58,969 bases of DNA from Verrucomicrobiota bacterium (GCA_023269615.1 JAHFSY010000026.1:1-58969), one strand, 5' to 3'; shown: positions 1-7,683, numbered from the stretch's first letter. Numbers and translations are program-made. The notes: generated by a model not told the origin, from the letters alone.

Positions 1-1983
1 ACTGAGCCCGCTCACTTGGCCGGGCAAATTCCGCTGCGTCAGGTTTCCGCTGCCGAGCTGTCCAAAATCGTTGCCGCCCCACGTCCATACCGTCCCGTCG
101 GACTTTACCGCCAGTGAGTGAGAGACACCGCCCGCTGCATTCAACACCTGGGTGATTCCCACCACCGGTCCAGCGAACCAGCGATTCACGTTGGCTCCCG
201 TGCCCAACCCCCCAAACTCATTGTACCCCCAACTCCACAACGTCCCGTCCTTCCTCACCGCCAGACTGTGGTTGAAGCCTGCATACACCCTCTCTGGAAC
301 GGTGATTCCGCCGGTCTCATGGAAAACAACCTGCACTGAGTTGGCTCCGCTCACGGCCGTGGCCGTCACCAGGCTCGTCCCCGTAAGAACCGGCTTGTAG
401 AACGCCGACACCTTGCCGTCGATCCCTGATCGCAAGGTCAGACTCACGACTTCGGGCGCGCCGTTGGAAATCGCCAAAAACCCTCCGCCGCCGGATGCAT
501 CCAGGGTGATGGGCGCGTTGTAGAGTGCCACGCTGTTGGTACTCACCTGGACCACAAGAGGATTGGCAAGGAAGGCGTTGGTCACGCCGGACTGCTGATC
601 TCCACTCACCATGGCAAGCGTGGGCACCGCGCCGTTGTAATAATCCAGAGGGAAAGGATCCTGGCCGTCATGGAGTCCGTCCCCGTCCGTGTCCACCTTC
701 GTCGGGTCGGTCCCCACCTGAAACTCCTGCAGGTTCGTGAGCCCGTCACCATCGGGATCACCGTTGGGACCTTGATTGAGATTGCCAAAGTATTGCTGCT
801 CCCACGCATCGAAAAGACCATCCTGGTCTTTATCCAATGGAGGCACCTCGTCATATCCCACATCCGCCACGGGTAACGTGTCGTCGTCCCCATCCTGCGG
901 CCGCACCTCGCCCTCGAAATCCTCCATGATATCAACCTGCGTCGCCCCATCCACGAAACTGTTGACGCTCATGTCAATTTCAGGCGAGTTCAAAGCCAGA
1001 CGGAAATTCGGAGCGGTTGGATTAAGCGGATCAAGAAAGATCTCCGTGTACAAATGAGTGCTGCTGCCGCCTGGAAAAACACTCCCCGCCACTCCCGTCC
1101 CTTCATTTCCCGCCGTCGTCCGATTGCCGCTGTCTCCGGAATCCAGGGTGTCAGCGGGACGGTTCAGGTCCCCCAGCACATTTTTGTAGAGGTGATTGTT
1201 AAGCAGACGGACATCGGCCGGTGTCGTGTTGATTTCCACGCGAATCCCATATCGATCCTTCGTGTTGTGGGGGTCGGTGTCCAGGCCGTTGTTCACAATC
1301 AGGTTGCCAACCAGAAAAAGCTTCCGTTTCTTGGCCACTTCGATTCCGTTGAACTTGTTCTGGAAGATCGTGCAGTTGATCACGTAAACGGAGTCGGTCT
1401 GCCCATCATCAACCTTGATGCCGTCTCCCTGGTTGTTATTCGTGCCGTTCGAACGAATGAGGCAGTTGATGATCATCGTGAAGGGATTGCCCTTGCCCAC
1501 CTCGACGCCGTTGGCGCTGTTGCCGTGGATGTCGAGGGATTGCAACGCAATCTCCGCGTTGGCCTGCCCGCCACCACCGAGTTTGATCGCCGGTGTCTGG
1601 TTGCCCGTCACCCCCGTGACCGCGAAACCGTGGATCGTGATGAACTTGCTCTTGTTGATCGTAAACGCCGGGCTGTTGGCCGGTGGATCCACAATCACCG
1701 TTCCCAAGGCGGCCGCTGGATCGGCCATGATGATAACCTCCTGCGCCTCACTCGTGGCCCCAGTGTTTTTCTGCGAGATGGTGACCGCTTCGGCATAGGT
1801 TCCAGCCCTCACGATGATCGTCCGAGGACCAGCCGCTGGAAGTGCGTTGACCGCCGCCTGGATACTCGTGTAATCCCCGCCCGACGGAGCCACTACTTTC
1901 ATATCGCCCCAAACCACACTCGAACATACCACCACTCCGAAGAGCAACCCAAGACCCAGCTTCGAGGAGAGCGGAAATTTCAC
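1..1983 (-). CDS. Secreted right-handed beta-helix protein with RCC1-like repeats (3' end outside window)
   Basis: The reading frame starts at a GTG at 1983 and stays open to the window edge (661 codons seen). An in-frame TGA at 2005-2007 rules out a longer start. The N-terminus is a signal peptide (MKFPLSSKLGLGLLFGVVV..., ending near VVWG). A parallel beta-helix (NosD/DUF1565-like) follows, opening with GGDYTSIQAAVNALPAAG. A calcium-binding thrombospondin-type-3-like stretch comes next, with motifs such as DKDQDGLFDAWE and DTDGDGLHDGQDP. The last visible part holds RCC1-type repeats (HSLAVRKDGTLWSWG, HSLAVKSDGTVWTWG). Such mosaics are exported surface or extracellular proteins; substrate unknown. 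No strong ribosome binding site precedes the GTG. The domain calls are firm; the function is not known. Confidence 0.85.
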   Translation of the reverse strand, partial: MKFPLSSKLGLGLLFGVVVCSSVVWGDMKVVAPSGGDYTSIQAAVNALPAAGPRTIIVRAGTYAEAVTISQKNTGATSEAQEVIIMADPAAALGTVIVDPPANSPAFTINKSKFITIHGFAVTGVTGNQTPAIKLGGGGQANAEIALQSLDIHGNSANGVEVGKGNPFTMIINCLIRSNGTNNNQGDGIKVDDGQTDSVYVINCTIFQNKFNGIEVAKKRKLFLVGNLIVNNGLDTDPHNTKDRYGIRVEINTTPADVRLLNNHLYKNVLGDLNRPADTLDSGDSGNRTTAGNEGTGVAGSVFPGGSSTHLYTEIFLDPLNPTAPNFRLALNSPEIDMSVNSFVDGATQVDIMEDFEGEVRPQDGDDDTLPVADVGYDEVPPLDKDQDGLFDAWEQQYFGNLNQGPNGDPDGDGLTNLQEFQVGTDPTKVDTDGDGLHDGQDPFPLDYYNGAVPTLAMVSGDQQSGVTNAFLANPLVVQVSTNSVALYNAPITLDASGGGGFLAISNGAPEVVSLTLRSGIDGKVSAFYKPVLTGTSLVTATAVSGANSVQVVFHETGGITVPERVYAGFNHSLAVRKDGTLWSWGYNEFGGLGTGANVNRWFAGPVVGITQVLNAAGGVSHSLAVKSDGTVWTWGGNDFGQLGSGNLTQRNLPGQVSGLS

Positions 1984-2201
1984 ACGAGGAGGAGAATCAG
2001 GTTTTCATATTTCTCTCAAGACCTCCGTACGACTACCGAAGGGATTACGCGATGGCAACGTTAATCTATAGCATCAATCGTGGCTGCGGCGTTTGAAATG
2101 GCAAAAATTGTCGTAACATGCTCCCATTCAACATCAAAACGAGATTAGAGCGTTTGATGGGATACCTAAAAAAGTTGGTTGCAGCCACCATTTTGACCGC
2201 T
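1984..2201. other. Intergenic spacer, no gene seen
   Basis: This 218-base gap separates the start of the beta-helix gene from the stop of the HU-like gene, both on the minus strand. It should hold the beta-helix promoter, but I see no clear promoter motif or hairpin. Confidence 0.5.
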
Positions 2202-2531
2202 TTAACCCTCATCCCGGACCTTTGAAACTTCCACGCCCTCCAGCGATTGGCTCAACTTCAAAACCTTTTTCTTCAGGTCCCTGCCGGTCCTGAATTTCAC
2301 CACGGCACGGACTGGAATCATGACTTCATTCTCGGGTTTGTGCGGATTTCGTCCAACCCGAGGATTTCGCATGACCACCTCGAACACGCCAAAGTTCCGG
2401 ATTTCGATTGTTTCACCCTGGGCCAGCGCTTCGGAAAGGCCGTCCAGCATCCGTTGAACCACCTCCAGAACATCCGCTTGGATCATCCCCGTATCGTCGC
2501 TGATCCGAACCACCATGTCGCGTTTGGTCAT
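2202..2531 (-). CDS. HU/IHF-family DNA-binding protein
   Basis: A 109-residue protein with the family layout: an N-terminal helical dimerisation part (MTKRDMVVRISDDTG...), the hallmark ETIEIRNFGVFEV strand, and the DNA-binding arm with R-NPRVGRNPHKPE. The proline-containing arm is intact, so it should bend DNA as a dimer. It starts like IHF subunits or HU (TK-DMV-RI) and has a slightly extended charged C-terminus. It lies about 50 bases downstream of the lone receiver-domain gene on the same strand, so they may share a transcript. HU and IHF cannot be told apart from sequence alone here. Confidence 0.92.
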   Translation of the reverse strand: MTKRDMVVRISDDTGMIQADVLEVVQRMLDGLSEALAQGETIEIRNFGVFEVVMRNPRVGRNPHKPENEVMIPVRAVVKFRTGRDLKKKVLKLSQSLEGVEVSKVRDEG

Positions 2532-2578
2532 GCAGATGTTGCTCTACAAAAGTGTTGATTGAAGGTCGAAGCTTTTAT

Positions 2579-2977
2579 TCACACCTCACCCGGAACTGCG
2601 CTTTCACGCAGGACATTTCTGACGGCAACGAGCATATTCTCGATTTCAGCGCCCTTGCCAACATACCCTTGGGCACCGTTCTCCAGCGCCGTCTTCATCC
2701 TGGCCTCGTCATAGCCGTACGCCGTGAACATGATGACGGGCACGTTGGGATAAAGTTTTTTGAATCTGGGGAGAAAACTCAACCCGTCCTCATCGGGCAG
2801 TTCGATATCGAGCAGCATGGCGTCGGCTTCATTTTCCTCCATTTCCATCAATGCACCATCACACGTGGCCGCAGTCCCTGTTTCAAAACCAGCGTCCTCC
2901 AGAACATCCGTACACATTGCACGGACATCCCGCTCGTCGTCCACCACCAAGATTCGTTTGATATTTTTCAATCGCAT
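2579..2977 (-). CDS. Stand-alone response regulator receiver domain protein
   Basis: 132 residues covering a single CheY-like receiver domain. The acidic pair (VVDDERD) is near residue 12-15, the phosphoacceptor Asp is in AMLLDIELPDEDG, the conserved Thr is in IMFTAYG, and the Lys is in GYVGKGAE. There is no output domain, so it must act through protein contacts or phosphotransfer. No histidine kinase is adjacent. The upstream 600 bases show no recognisable gene, which may mean that a partner gene was lost where the neighbouring mobile element inserted; that is inference. Confidence 0.88.
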   Translation of the reverse strand: MRLKNIKRILVVDDERDVRAMCTDVLEDAGFETGTAATCDGALMEMEENEADAMLLDIELPDEDGLSFLPRFKKLYPNVPVIMFTAYGYDEARMKTALENGAQGYVGKGAEIENMLVAVRNVLRESAVPGEV

Positions 2978-3616
2978 TATTCATCCAAAGCCGGGCGTGG
3001 GCTTGTTTGAGAAGCCCTTCATTCGACCCCTTGGTTGTGAGACCATTGCAGCATCACGAGTGCCAAGCCGCATTTTTGACGATCTGAACCAGCGGCTGCA
3101 AAATATGGCCCGCGCAATTTTGTCGGAAAATGAGAATCGCGGATCATATCTGCTTCGGCACATGCTCAACTACCTGCTCGAAAAAATGAGGTGCACAAGA
3201 GTCCGGCGAGCCGGGCATCGGCGATGGCGACACGCCGCCGAAAAGATTGTCCATCTGGTTCTCGACGCATGACGTGATGATCCTGGGCTGGCGGCTCGAT
3301 GCGGTGTGCCACCTGCTCCGGTCCGGACGCATCCCACCGTCACCGCGCGCGAGCTACGCTACGCCAAACAAAGCCCTCACGCCATGCGCCTTTACCTTCC
3401 TCTCCTGATTGAACGAGCAATCAATATCCGGTCCTCCATCGGATACGTCGCTTTGACTCCCCCATTTCTGTCTCAACCTGGCATTCGATTACCGGAAAAG
3501 CCCATCCGTTCGCATCCACGGTCCAGTCGCCGAAACGGGATGATGTCCATACGGTGCCAGCGAAGAACCAGAACCACATTTGAGCTGCGGTGATTCGCGA
3601 AACAGGTCCGGGTGTG
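2978..3616. other. Gene-poor stretch left of the integrated element
   Basis: No reading frame here has recognisable protein features; those that exist are short and overlap one another on both strands. The stretch may be decayed host or element DNA. I searched it for a copy of the tRNA-Ala 3' end, which would mark the left attachment site, and did not find one. Confidence 0.5.
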
Positions 3617-3706
3617 CTAGAGTCTGGCCATCTGCTCGATATTCTCCAGGCTCGTCCCATCCTCCACCATCGCGGCCGCTTCCTGTTTTGCTTCGTCCAG
3701 TGTCAT
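3617..3706 (-). CDS. Possible 29-residue small ORF
   Basis: An ATG at 3706 is preceded by GGAG at a 7-base distance, a good ribosome binding site. It encodes MTLDEAKQEAAAMVEDG and on to a TAG stop. The peptide is acidic and predicted helical. It is unlike any family I recognise and could be a chance frame or the remnant of a longer gene. It is listed because of the clear ribosome binding site in an otherwise empty region. Confidence 0.3.
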   Translation of the reverse strand: MTLDEAKQEAAAMVEDGTSLENIEQMARL

Positions 3707-4091
3707 GTTGTGTCTCCGTTGTAATGTTGAATCGGTTCCGTTTCGATAAGGGCTGTCGGGCGAACACCGTTCGCTCGGCATCCTTCGCTTCGTCGAGCGA
3801 GAGGTCAAATAAAAATTCAGTTTGTGCGCCTGCCATGTGCCGAAGGCTGGACGACGAAGAGTGCCAGAGCAATGAATGAGCGCAAAAAAGCGCCTGATAT
3901 TCTAATATTCTATCAGAATATCAGAATGCGGCACTGGACGAGTCTTCGCTTGCCTGCCCGATGGAACGCTCGCCTCATCGCCTCCTCTTAAATACGAGCC
4001 CGGGGCTTGAGGATCTCCATCATCCGCTACGGCTCAAGCGGGTCGCATCCAGGGTCAGAAACAGGGACGTCTTTGGCGTGGAAACCACATA
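3707..4091. other. Intergenic region upstream of the XRE regulator
   Basis: No convincing gene. An open frame from 3961 runs in frame into the XRE regulator, but its first 64 residues have no regulator-like character. The stretch contains the long TATTCT/AGAATA palindrome listed separately. Confidence 0.5.
3894..3928. promoter_or_regulatory. Palindromic operator-like site 1 (TATTCT/AGAATA)
   Basis: A perfect 10-bp inverted repeat (CTGATATTCT at 3894-3903, AGAATATCAG at 3915-3924) is built of hexamers: TATTCT at 3898 and 3906, then AGAATA at 3915 and AGAATG at 3923. Each pair has an 8-base period. The same arrangement recurs at 4469-4491, and two AGAATA copies occur at 5833-5848. The layout suits a dimeric or oligomeric DNA-binding protein such as the ribbon-helix-helix proteins of this element. 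The function is inferred. Confidence 0.6.
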
Positions 4092-4151
4092 TTCCGAAAT
4101 CGGAAGATATGATGAAGCTGTCTCGGCTACCGTCAGATTCCGAAATCGGAA
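4092..4151. promoter_or_regulatory. Twin 14-bp palindromes in front of the XRE regulator
   Basis: TTCCGAAATCGGAA occurs exactly twice, at 4092-4105 and 4138-4151. Each copy is a perfect 6+2+6 palindrome, and the starts are 46 bases apart. The second ends one base before the ATG of the helix-turn-helix gene, so a bound repressor would block the start codon region. This is the expected arrangement for autorepression by an XRE protein. The binding protein is inferred from position. Confidence 0.65.
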
Positions 4152-4152
4152 C

Positions 4153-4398
4153 ATGAAACGGAGCCTCCAGAATGTGGTCGGACCACAAGTCAGAGCCCTG
4201 CGCCGCAAACAGGGGATGACACAGGATGCCCTTGCAGCCCGGTGCGGAACTCTCGGCTGGGACGCAACTGAAAATACCATCACCAAAATTGAAACCCAGC
4301 TCCGTTGTGTCACCGACCGTGAAATGATCCTCCTGGCTCGCGCCTTGAGGGTTCGCCTGCATGAGTTTTTTCCAGAACACACCAAACTGTTTCAATAA
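4153..4398 (+). CDS. XRE-family helix-turn-helix regulator
   Basis: 81 residues made up almost wholly of one Cro/C1-type HTH domain: VRALRRKQGMTQDALAARC is helices 1-2, the recognition region follows in TENTITKIETQLRCV, and the end is LLARALRVRLHEFF. The ATG at 4153 is chosen because the HTH starts about 12 residues later and twin palindromes end just before it. An in-frame extension to 3961 exists but looks non-coding. As the only classical repressor in the element it probably controls its own gene and perhaps element maintenance genes. There is no enzymatic domain. Confidence 0.82.
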   Translation: MKRSLQNVVGPQVRALRRKQGMTQDALAARCGTLGWDATENTITKIETQLRCVTDREMILLARALRVRLHEFFPEHTKLFQ

Positions 4399-4464
4399 CA
4401 ACGAACCCCGGCCGCATGTGCGCGGCTGGCGCGGGAATTCAAATCGGGTATGCACTGCCGAAAA

Positions 4465-4491
4465 GATATATTCTAATATTATATCAGAATA
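4465..4491. promoter_or_regulatory. Operator-like site 2 (TATTCT/AGAATA)
   Basis: TATTCT at 4469-4474 and AGAATA at 4486-4491 have exactly the same 17-base start-to-start spacing as in site 1. The middle hexamer has drifted to TATTAT. The site overlaps the last codons and stop of the 111-residue gene downstream of parA, a position known for centromere-like sites of partition cassettes. Role inferred. Confidence 0.55.
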
Positions 4492-4819
4492 TCGCGTCCC
4501 GTCGCCGTCGTCGGCTGTCCTCGCAGGCCATCTGCCGCAGCACACCAAGCGTTCGCTCGTCCTTGCCCATCATTCGCGTAGCTGCTTTCAGAAGGGTTCC
4601 CCAACCGGGACGCAGCCCGTGGTCACGTGCCCAGCTTTCCAATTCTGTCAGGAGCACCATGTCATTCACATTCAGATACACGCCGAGATATTTCACACGG
4701 GGTTTGAGATGCTTCGGATGTTCGACAACAATGTCCCTGGCTGCGGGTCTCGTTTGGGCGGCGATGCCGGTCCCGAGTCGGGCGATCTTCGACAAGAGAC
4801 TGGGTGTCCTTGTCTTCAA
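4484..4819 (-). CDS. Unknown 111-residue protein overlapping parA
   Basis: It begins with ATGA overlapping the parA stop, so the two are translationally coupled. It is basic at both ends ([16 protein letters not shown]..., ending [11 protein letters not shown]), with a middle part [20 protein letters not shown] and then [16 protein letters not shown] recognise no family. Location and size suit the second protein of a ParA partition cassette (a small centromere-binding or adaptor protein), and the basic ends suit DNA contact. This is inference from context. Confidence 0.7.
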   Translation of the reverse strand: MKTRTPSLLSKIARLGTGIAAQTRPAARDIVVEHPKHLKPRVKYLGVYLNVNDMVLLTELESWARDHGLRPGWGTLLKAATRMMGKDERTLGVLRQMACEDSRRRRRDAIF

Positions 4820-5412
4820 AGGCGGGGCAACCCACGAGGGGCAAGGTTCAGAATCTCAATCAAGAGTTGCTGGAGTTCCATGCTCGCCGGCCCTTTGAAG
4901 ACCCAGTTGCATAGCACCGTCTGTTCAAAAATCTGCCGGGAGCGGATGCGGGTGTTGGCCACGGGGATGCCAAACTCCCGCGACCACTCGCCCGCATCTC
5001 GTGCCGTGATGGTGCCCTCACGGATTCGATTGAGGACGAGGAGGCAAGGAGCGGAAGTCAGCTCGCGAATGAGGGCGATGGTTCGTCGTGTGGGTTCCAC
5101 ATCTTGTGGGGATGACCCACAGGGCACAAGAACCAGGTCGGCGACTTGGACGGCCTTCTGTGTAGCAAACGAGTGGAGATTGCCAGGAGTGTCGGAAATG
5201 ACAAAACCAGCCGACACAAGACTCGGATCGCCGCCGCGCATGGTCTGGATGGGCAGTTTACCCAATTCCGACCAAGTTGCCGCAGAACCTTGCGGATCAA
5301 GGTCGAGCACGACCACACTTTGCCGGGTCGTCTCCGCAAGAAGACAGGCAAGGTTGATGGCAAGAGTTGTCTTTCCGACACCTCCCTTCTGGTTCGCCAG
5401 TGTCAAGATCAT
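4816..5412 (-). CDS. parA: ParA-family partition ATPase
   Basis: 198 residues, the short (type Ib-like) ParA without an N-terminal DNA-binding domain. The deviant Walker A motif is [10 protein letters not shown] at residues 7-16, with both signature lysines. [11 protein letters not shown] follows as the A' motif, and the Walker B-like region is VISDTPGN. It would bind DNA non-specifically with ATP and move or retain the element. The ribbon-helix-helix gene lies upstream and a small unknown gene overlaps its end. Plasmid-type ParA inside an integrated element suggests an extrachromosomal phase or stabilisation of the excised circle. Confidence 0.92.
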   Translation of the reverse strand: MILTLANQKGGVGKTTLAINLACLLAETTRQSVVVLDLDPQGSAATWSELGKLPIQTMRGGDPSLVSAGFVISDTPGNLHSFATQKAVQVADLVLVPCGSSPQDVEPTRRTIALIRELTSAPCLLVLNRIREGTITARDAGEWSREFGIPVANTRIRSRQIFEQTVLCNWVFKGPASMELQQLLIEILNLAPRGLPRL

Positions 5413-5459
5413 CGAATCAGTTCGAACGCCATGTTTTCACTCCAGTTCATGGAACAACG

Positions 5460-5487
5460 AACGATCCCTCGCTTGCGTGAGATCGTT
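5460..5487. promoter_or_regulatory. Inverted repeat upstream of parA
   Basis: AACGATC (5460-5466) and GATCGTT (5481-5487) form 7-bp arms with a 14-base spacer, between the RHH gene and parA. The flanks extend the symmetry imperfectly (ACAACGA... versus ...TTGTG). It could be an operator for the parA cistron. Weak on its own. Confidence 0.35.
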
Positions 5488-5526
5488 GTGCACTCCGGGA
5501 GCATGGCGGCATCAAACGAACACACA

Positions 5527-5769
5527 TCAGGAGTGTTCCTTTGACGAGCGTCGCTTTTTCTTTTCCAGCACTACAGAGAGCGGCTGCGGTTGCACCACGA
5601 TCTTGAGCGGCAATTCGAGGCTCTGGTTTGACTCGATGGCTTGCACGACCGCGCGAATCGCGTGGCGGGCGACATCGTTTTTGGTCAAATCCAAAGATTC
5701 GGCCACTCTTTTTAACCGTTCATCCAAGTCTTTCGGCATCCTGACGGAAACAATGATTTCGTTTTTCAT
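5527..5769 (-). CDS. Ribbon-helix-helix (CopG/Arc-type) DNA-binding protein
   Basis: 80 residues starting at MKNEIIVSVRMPKDLDERL, the usual RHH beta strand, followed by two helices (KRVAESLDLTKNDVARHAIRAVVQAI). A longer start seven codons upstream exists (MLDYTQL) but would add residues before the strand. The C-terminal half is a basic tail rich in K and R (VVLEKKKRRSSKEHS). It lies upstream of parA on the same strand. It could be the centromere-binding or repressor partner (ParG/omega type), with the AGAATA repeats as its probable sites. The RHH call is firm; the partner role is inferred. Confidence 0.85.
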   Translation of the reverse strand: MKNEIIVSVRMPKDLDERLKRVAESLDLTKNDVARHAIRAVVQAIESNQSLELPLKIVVQPQPLSVVLEKKKRRSSKEHS

Positions 5770-5832
5770 AAGTTGAGTGTAGTCTAACAAACTACAGAAG
5801 TCAATTTATTTTCTGTTTTCTGTTGACTGAAT

Positions 5833-5848
5833 AGAATACATTAGAATA
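5833..5848. promoter_or_regulatory. Operator-like site 3: two AGAATA copies
   Basis: AGAATA at 5833-5838 and again at 5843-5848 are 10 bp apart, one helical turn, in the divergent promoter region between the two small DNA-binding genes. The reverse complement reads TATTCTAATGTATTCTAT, close to the cores of sites 1 and 2. This ties the three sites into one probable regulatory or centromere network. Inferred. Confidence 0.55.
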
Positions 5849-5860
5849 CAAACACGCCCC

Positions 5861-6103
5861 ATGCAATCAAAAAAGTCCACCAATGAGAAGGAGTCGACAA
5901 ACCCCATGCGAATACGCCTGCCAAAAAACGACCATGAAATACTTCTAAAAATCGCAGCTTGCAACAACCTGAAATTTCCTGAACTGGTTCGCCTGATTCT
6001 CGGACAAACAGCTCCAGAAATCGAACGCCATGGGCTCACGATCAAACCGGGTAAAAAGGCCAGCGGGAGAATCATAACTTCTCTCAAATCGCCCAACGCT
6101 TGA
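5861..6103 (+). CDS. Small ribbon-helix-helix-like protein
   Basis: 80 residues. After a polar N-terminus the segment NPMRIRLPKNDHEILLKIA resembles an RHH strand plus first helix, followed by KFPELVRLILGQ. It ends in a basic tail. It is divergent from the other RHH gene and 13 bases upstream of the excisionase-like gene, so the two plus-strand genes probably form an operon. The RHH assignment is by pattern only. Confidence 0.65.
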   Translation: MQSKKSTNEKESTNPMRIRLPKNDHEILLKIAACNNLKFPELVRLILGQTAPEIERHGLTIKPGKKASGRIITSLKSPNA

Positions 6104-6116
6104 GGTGCCACCAGTC

Positions 6117-6332
6117 ATGAAATACGCCGACCTTATCAAACCACTTGGCCTTCGAACTGAACAGGCGGGTGTCGTCATCGGCAACATTTCGCTTTTTGGG
6201 CGCATGGTCCGTGCCGGCTGGATCAAGCCGGTGGTTGATCGCCATTCGTGCAAACTGTATGACGCTCAGGAAGTCGAGCGATGCTGGAAGCGGCTTCAGG
6301 ACGGGGATTACCCTGACGAGGTCAACGCGTGA
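6117..6332 (+). CDS. Excisionase-like small winged-helix protein
   Basis: 71 residues from ATG 6117; a GTG four codons earlier is an alternative start. The motif GWIKPVVDRHSCKLYDAQEVERCWKRL looks like the wing and second helix of MerR/AlpA/excisionase-type winged helices, in which a short hairpin is followed by 'LYDAQEVE'. It overlaps the end of the convergent recombinase gene by 25 bases. Next to an integrase, a directionality factor is the natural reading, but no sequence feature proves that. Confidence 0.6.
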   Translation: MKYADLIKPLGLRTEQAGVVIGNISLFGRMVRAGWIKPVVDRHSCKLYDAQEVERCWKRLQDGDYPDEVNA

Positions 6333-7381
6333 ATGTCTTCGTCTCCAGACGCGAGCTTGGCATAATGTCGTTGGACGACGCGAACATCGTCTCCGAGCCA
6401 TTGGGCAATCTTGAAGATCGAAACCCCCGCGCTGGCCAGGATGCTCGCGAACGAATGCCGCATGACGTGCGGCGTGATCCACTCACATTTCCTCGCCGTC
6501 ATGTATTCCGTGAACGGTCTACGAAAGTCGTACCGGTAGCGCCAGTCGCCGTGCTTGACGGTGGGTTCAAGCGCAAAATCCAATGTGTCACGTCCACGCA
6601 GAAATTTTCCAAGAAACTTCTGGAATGGTTTCGTCAAGGGAATGGTGCGTTCATCCCGGTCCTTGGAGCGGAACGGAAGTTCGCCATCACGGAGCCGGGG
6701 AGGTCCCTCAGCCTTGCGAACATGAAGAAGCCCCGCCTTCAAGTCGAACCAGTCGCGCCGCGCCTCCACGATTTCGCCACGGCGGAGGCCAGCATCGAAT
6801 CCGCAAAAGAGGATAAATCGAAGGCCAACGTTCGGCGCCTTCGCGATGAGCTTCGTCTTCAACGTCTGGCTGCACCAGTTGAGGCGCGCACGTTTGTCGC
6901 AAACCGCAAATTTAACAGCCTTGACCGGGTTATCCACGCGAACCCGCTCAACCTCAACAGCCCATCGAAAAAACGCACGAAGCGTCATCATGTAGCTCAA
7001 GATGGTGGACTCGCTCAGTACAGTCTTCTCCCTCTTGGTGATGCTCCTTTGAAGATGGGCATAAAATTCAGACGCCTGTTTGCTCGTGATATTTGCAAGA
7101 GTCGCGCTTTCCGGCAACCAGTTGCAAAACCGCTGGAGTACGAGCAGCTTCCCTTTCGACGAGACAGAGGTGTGGCGGTTCATGCGCACCTTGTACTCAA
7201 GGAACCGCCTTGCGTCGTCCATAAGATCATGCGTGGGCTTTACCAGGGGATGCGAACGAATCTCCGTGGCCCGCTTGACGGCTTCGGAAAGATCCCGGGT
7301 CTGGAGATTGACCCAGGTTCGCTTGCCTTTGCTCATTTTGGAAAACCAGTAGCCCCCTTCGCGAACATACACATTCTTCAT
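6308..7381 (-). CDS. int: Tyrosine recombinase (phage-type integrase)
   Basis: 357 residues. The N-terminus has an arm-binding-like strand region (VREGGYWFSKMSKGKRTWVN). A SAM-like core-binding domain spans about residues 45-145. The catalytic domain contains R200 in AGLRRGE, H305 and R308 in TPHVMRHSFAS, and nucleophile Y340 in RHYAKL. The usual second His/Trp position reads Asp (LGDD), a variant seen in some recombinases. It starts 77 bases from tRNA-Ala, which strongly suggests that it inserted the element there. It would cut and rejoin attP/attB by a 3'-phosphotyrosine intermediate. Confidence 0.93.
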   Translation of the reverse strand: MKNVYVREGGYWFSKMSKGKRTWVNLQTRDLSEAVKRATEIRSHPLVKPTHDLMDDARRFLEYKVRMNRHTSVSSKGKLLVLQRFCNWLPESATLANITSKQASEFYAHLQRSITKREKTVLSESTILSYMMTLRAFFRWAVEVERVRVDNPVKAVKFAVCDKRARLNWCSQTLKTKLIAKAPNVGLRFILFCGFDAGLRRGEIVEARRDWFDLKAGLLHVRKAEGPPRLRDGELPFRSKDRDERTIPLTKPFQKFLGKFLRGRDTLDFALEPTVKHGDWRYRYDFRRPFTEYMTARKCEWITPHVMRHSFASILASAGVSIFKIAQWLGDDVRVVQRHYAKLASGDEDIHALTSSG

Positions 7382-7389
7382 GGTTTCCT

Positions 7390-7414
7390 AATTTGTGAAG
7401 ACCCTTCACAAATT
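7390..7414. promoter_or_regulatory. Perfect palindrome between int start and tRNA-Ala
   Basis: AATTTGTGAAG (7390-7400) and CTTCACAAATT (7404-7414) are 11-bp perfect arms around ACC. It begins nine bases upstream of the int ATG. It has no T-run in either direction, so it is not an intrinsic terminator. An operator for int or a recombinase/accessory binding site of the attachment region is likely. Confidence 0.5.
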
Positions 7415-7458
7415 GCAAGTCTGAAACAGCCAGAATCAGCCTCTTTCGAGGGTGAAAC

Positions 7459-7534
7459 TGGTGGAGCAGAGGGGATTCGAACCCCTGACCCCCACAATGC
7501 CATTGTGGTGCTCTACCAACTGAGCTACTGCCCC
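7459..7534 (-). tRNA. tRNA-Ala (anticodon GGC)
   Basis: A full cloverleaf on the minus strand. The 7-bp acceptor stem is GGGGCAG/CTGCTCC with one G-T pair. The D arm is AGCTCAGTTGGTAGAGC. The anticodon stem is CCACA/TGTGG with loop ATGGCAT, and the T arm is AGGGG-TTCGAAT-CCCCT. CCA is encoded in the DNA (7459-7461). The loop gives anticodon GGC, reading GCC alanine codons. The adjacent recombinase makes this gene the probable attachment site. Confidence 0.95.
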
Positions 7535-7683
7535 GTTCCAGTCCCGGCGCGAATGCCGGCGTTCGGGGAACGTACGGTTTTTTGTGGAGGAAGCAAGAAT
7601 CAACTTCTGAATCGTGACGGCCAAACTTCTGGGAGTCCGGCTTTTGTTCGCTATTTGCCGCCGATGCGTGATACAATCGATTC

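Larger units (their letters stand above)
3894..7458. mobile_element. Small integrated element beside tRNA-Ala (left end uncertain)
   Basis: The genes between the TATTCT palindrome and tRNA-Ala form a typical integrated-plasmid or satellite-like set: XRE regulator, ParA with an overlapping partner, two ribbon-helix-helix proteins, an excisionase-like protein and a tyrosine recombinase. The recombinase gene starts 77 bases from the 3' end of the tRNA, the classic target of such enzymes. No replication initiator, relaxase or capsid gene is seen. The right boundary is taken as the tRNA 3' end. No repeat of that end was found on the left, so the left limit is a guess and the true end may lie further left. 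Confidence 0.6.

Noticed and set aside
2978..3893. Search for a left copy of the tRNA-Ala 3' end (attL)
   Set aside because: No match longer than a few bases was found, so no attachment repeat is reported.
4361..5776. 471-codon open frame on the plus strand
   Set aside because: Antisense to parA and the RHH gene; no recognisable domain.
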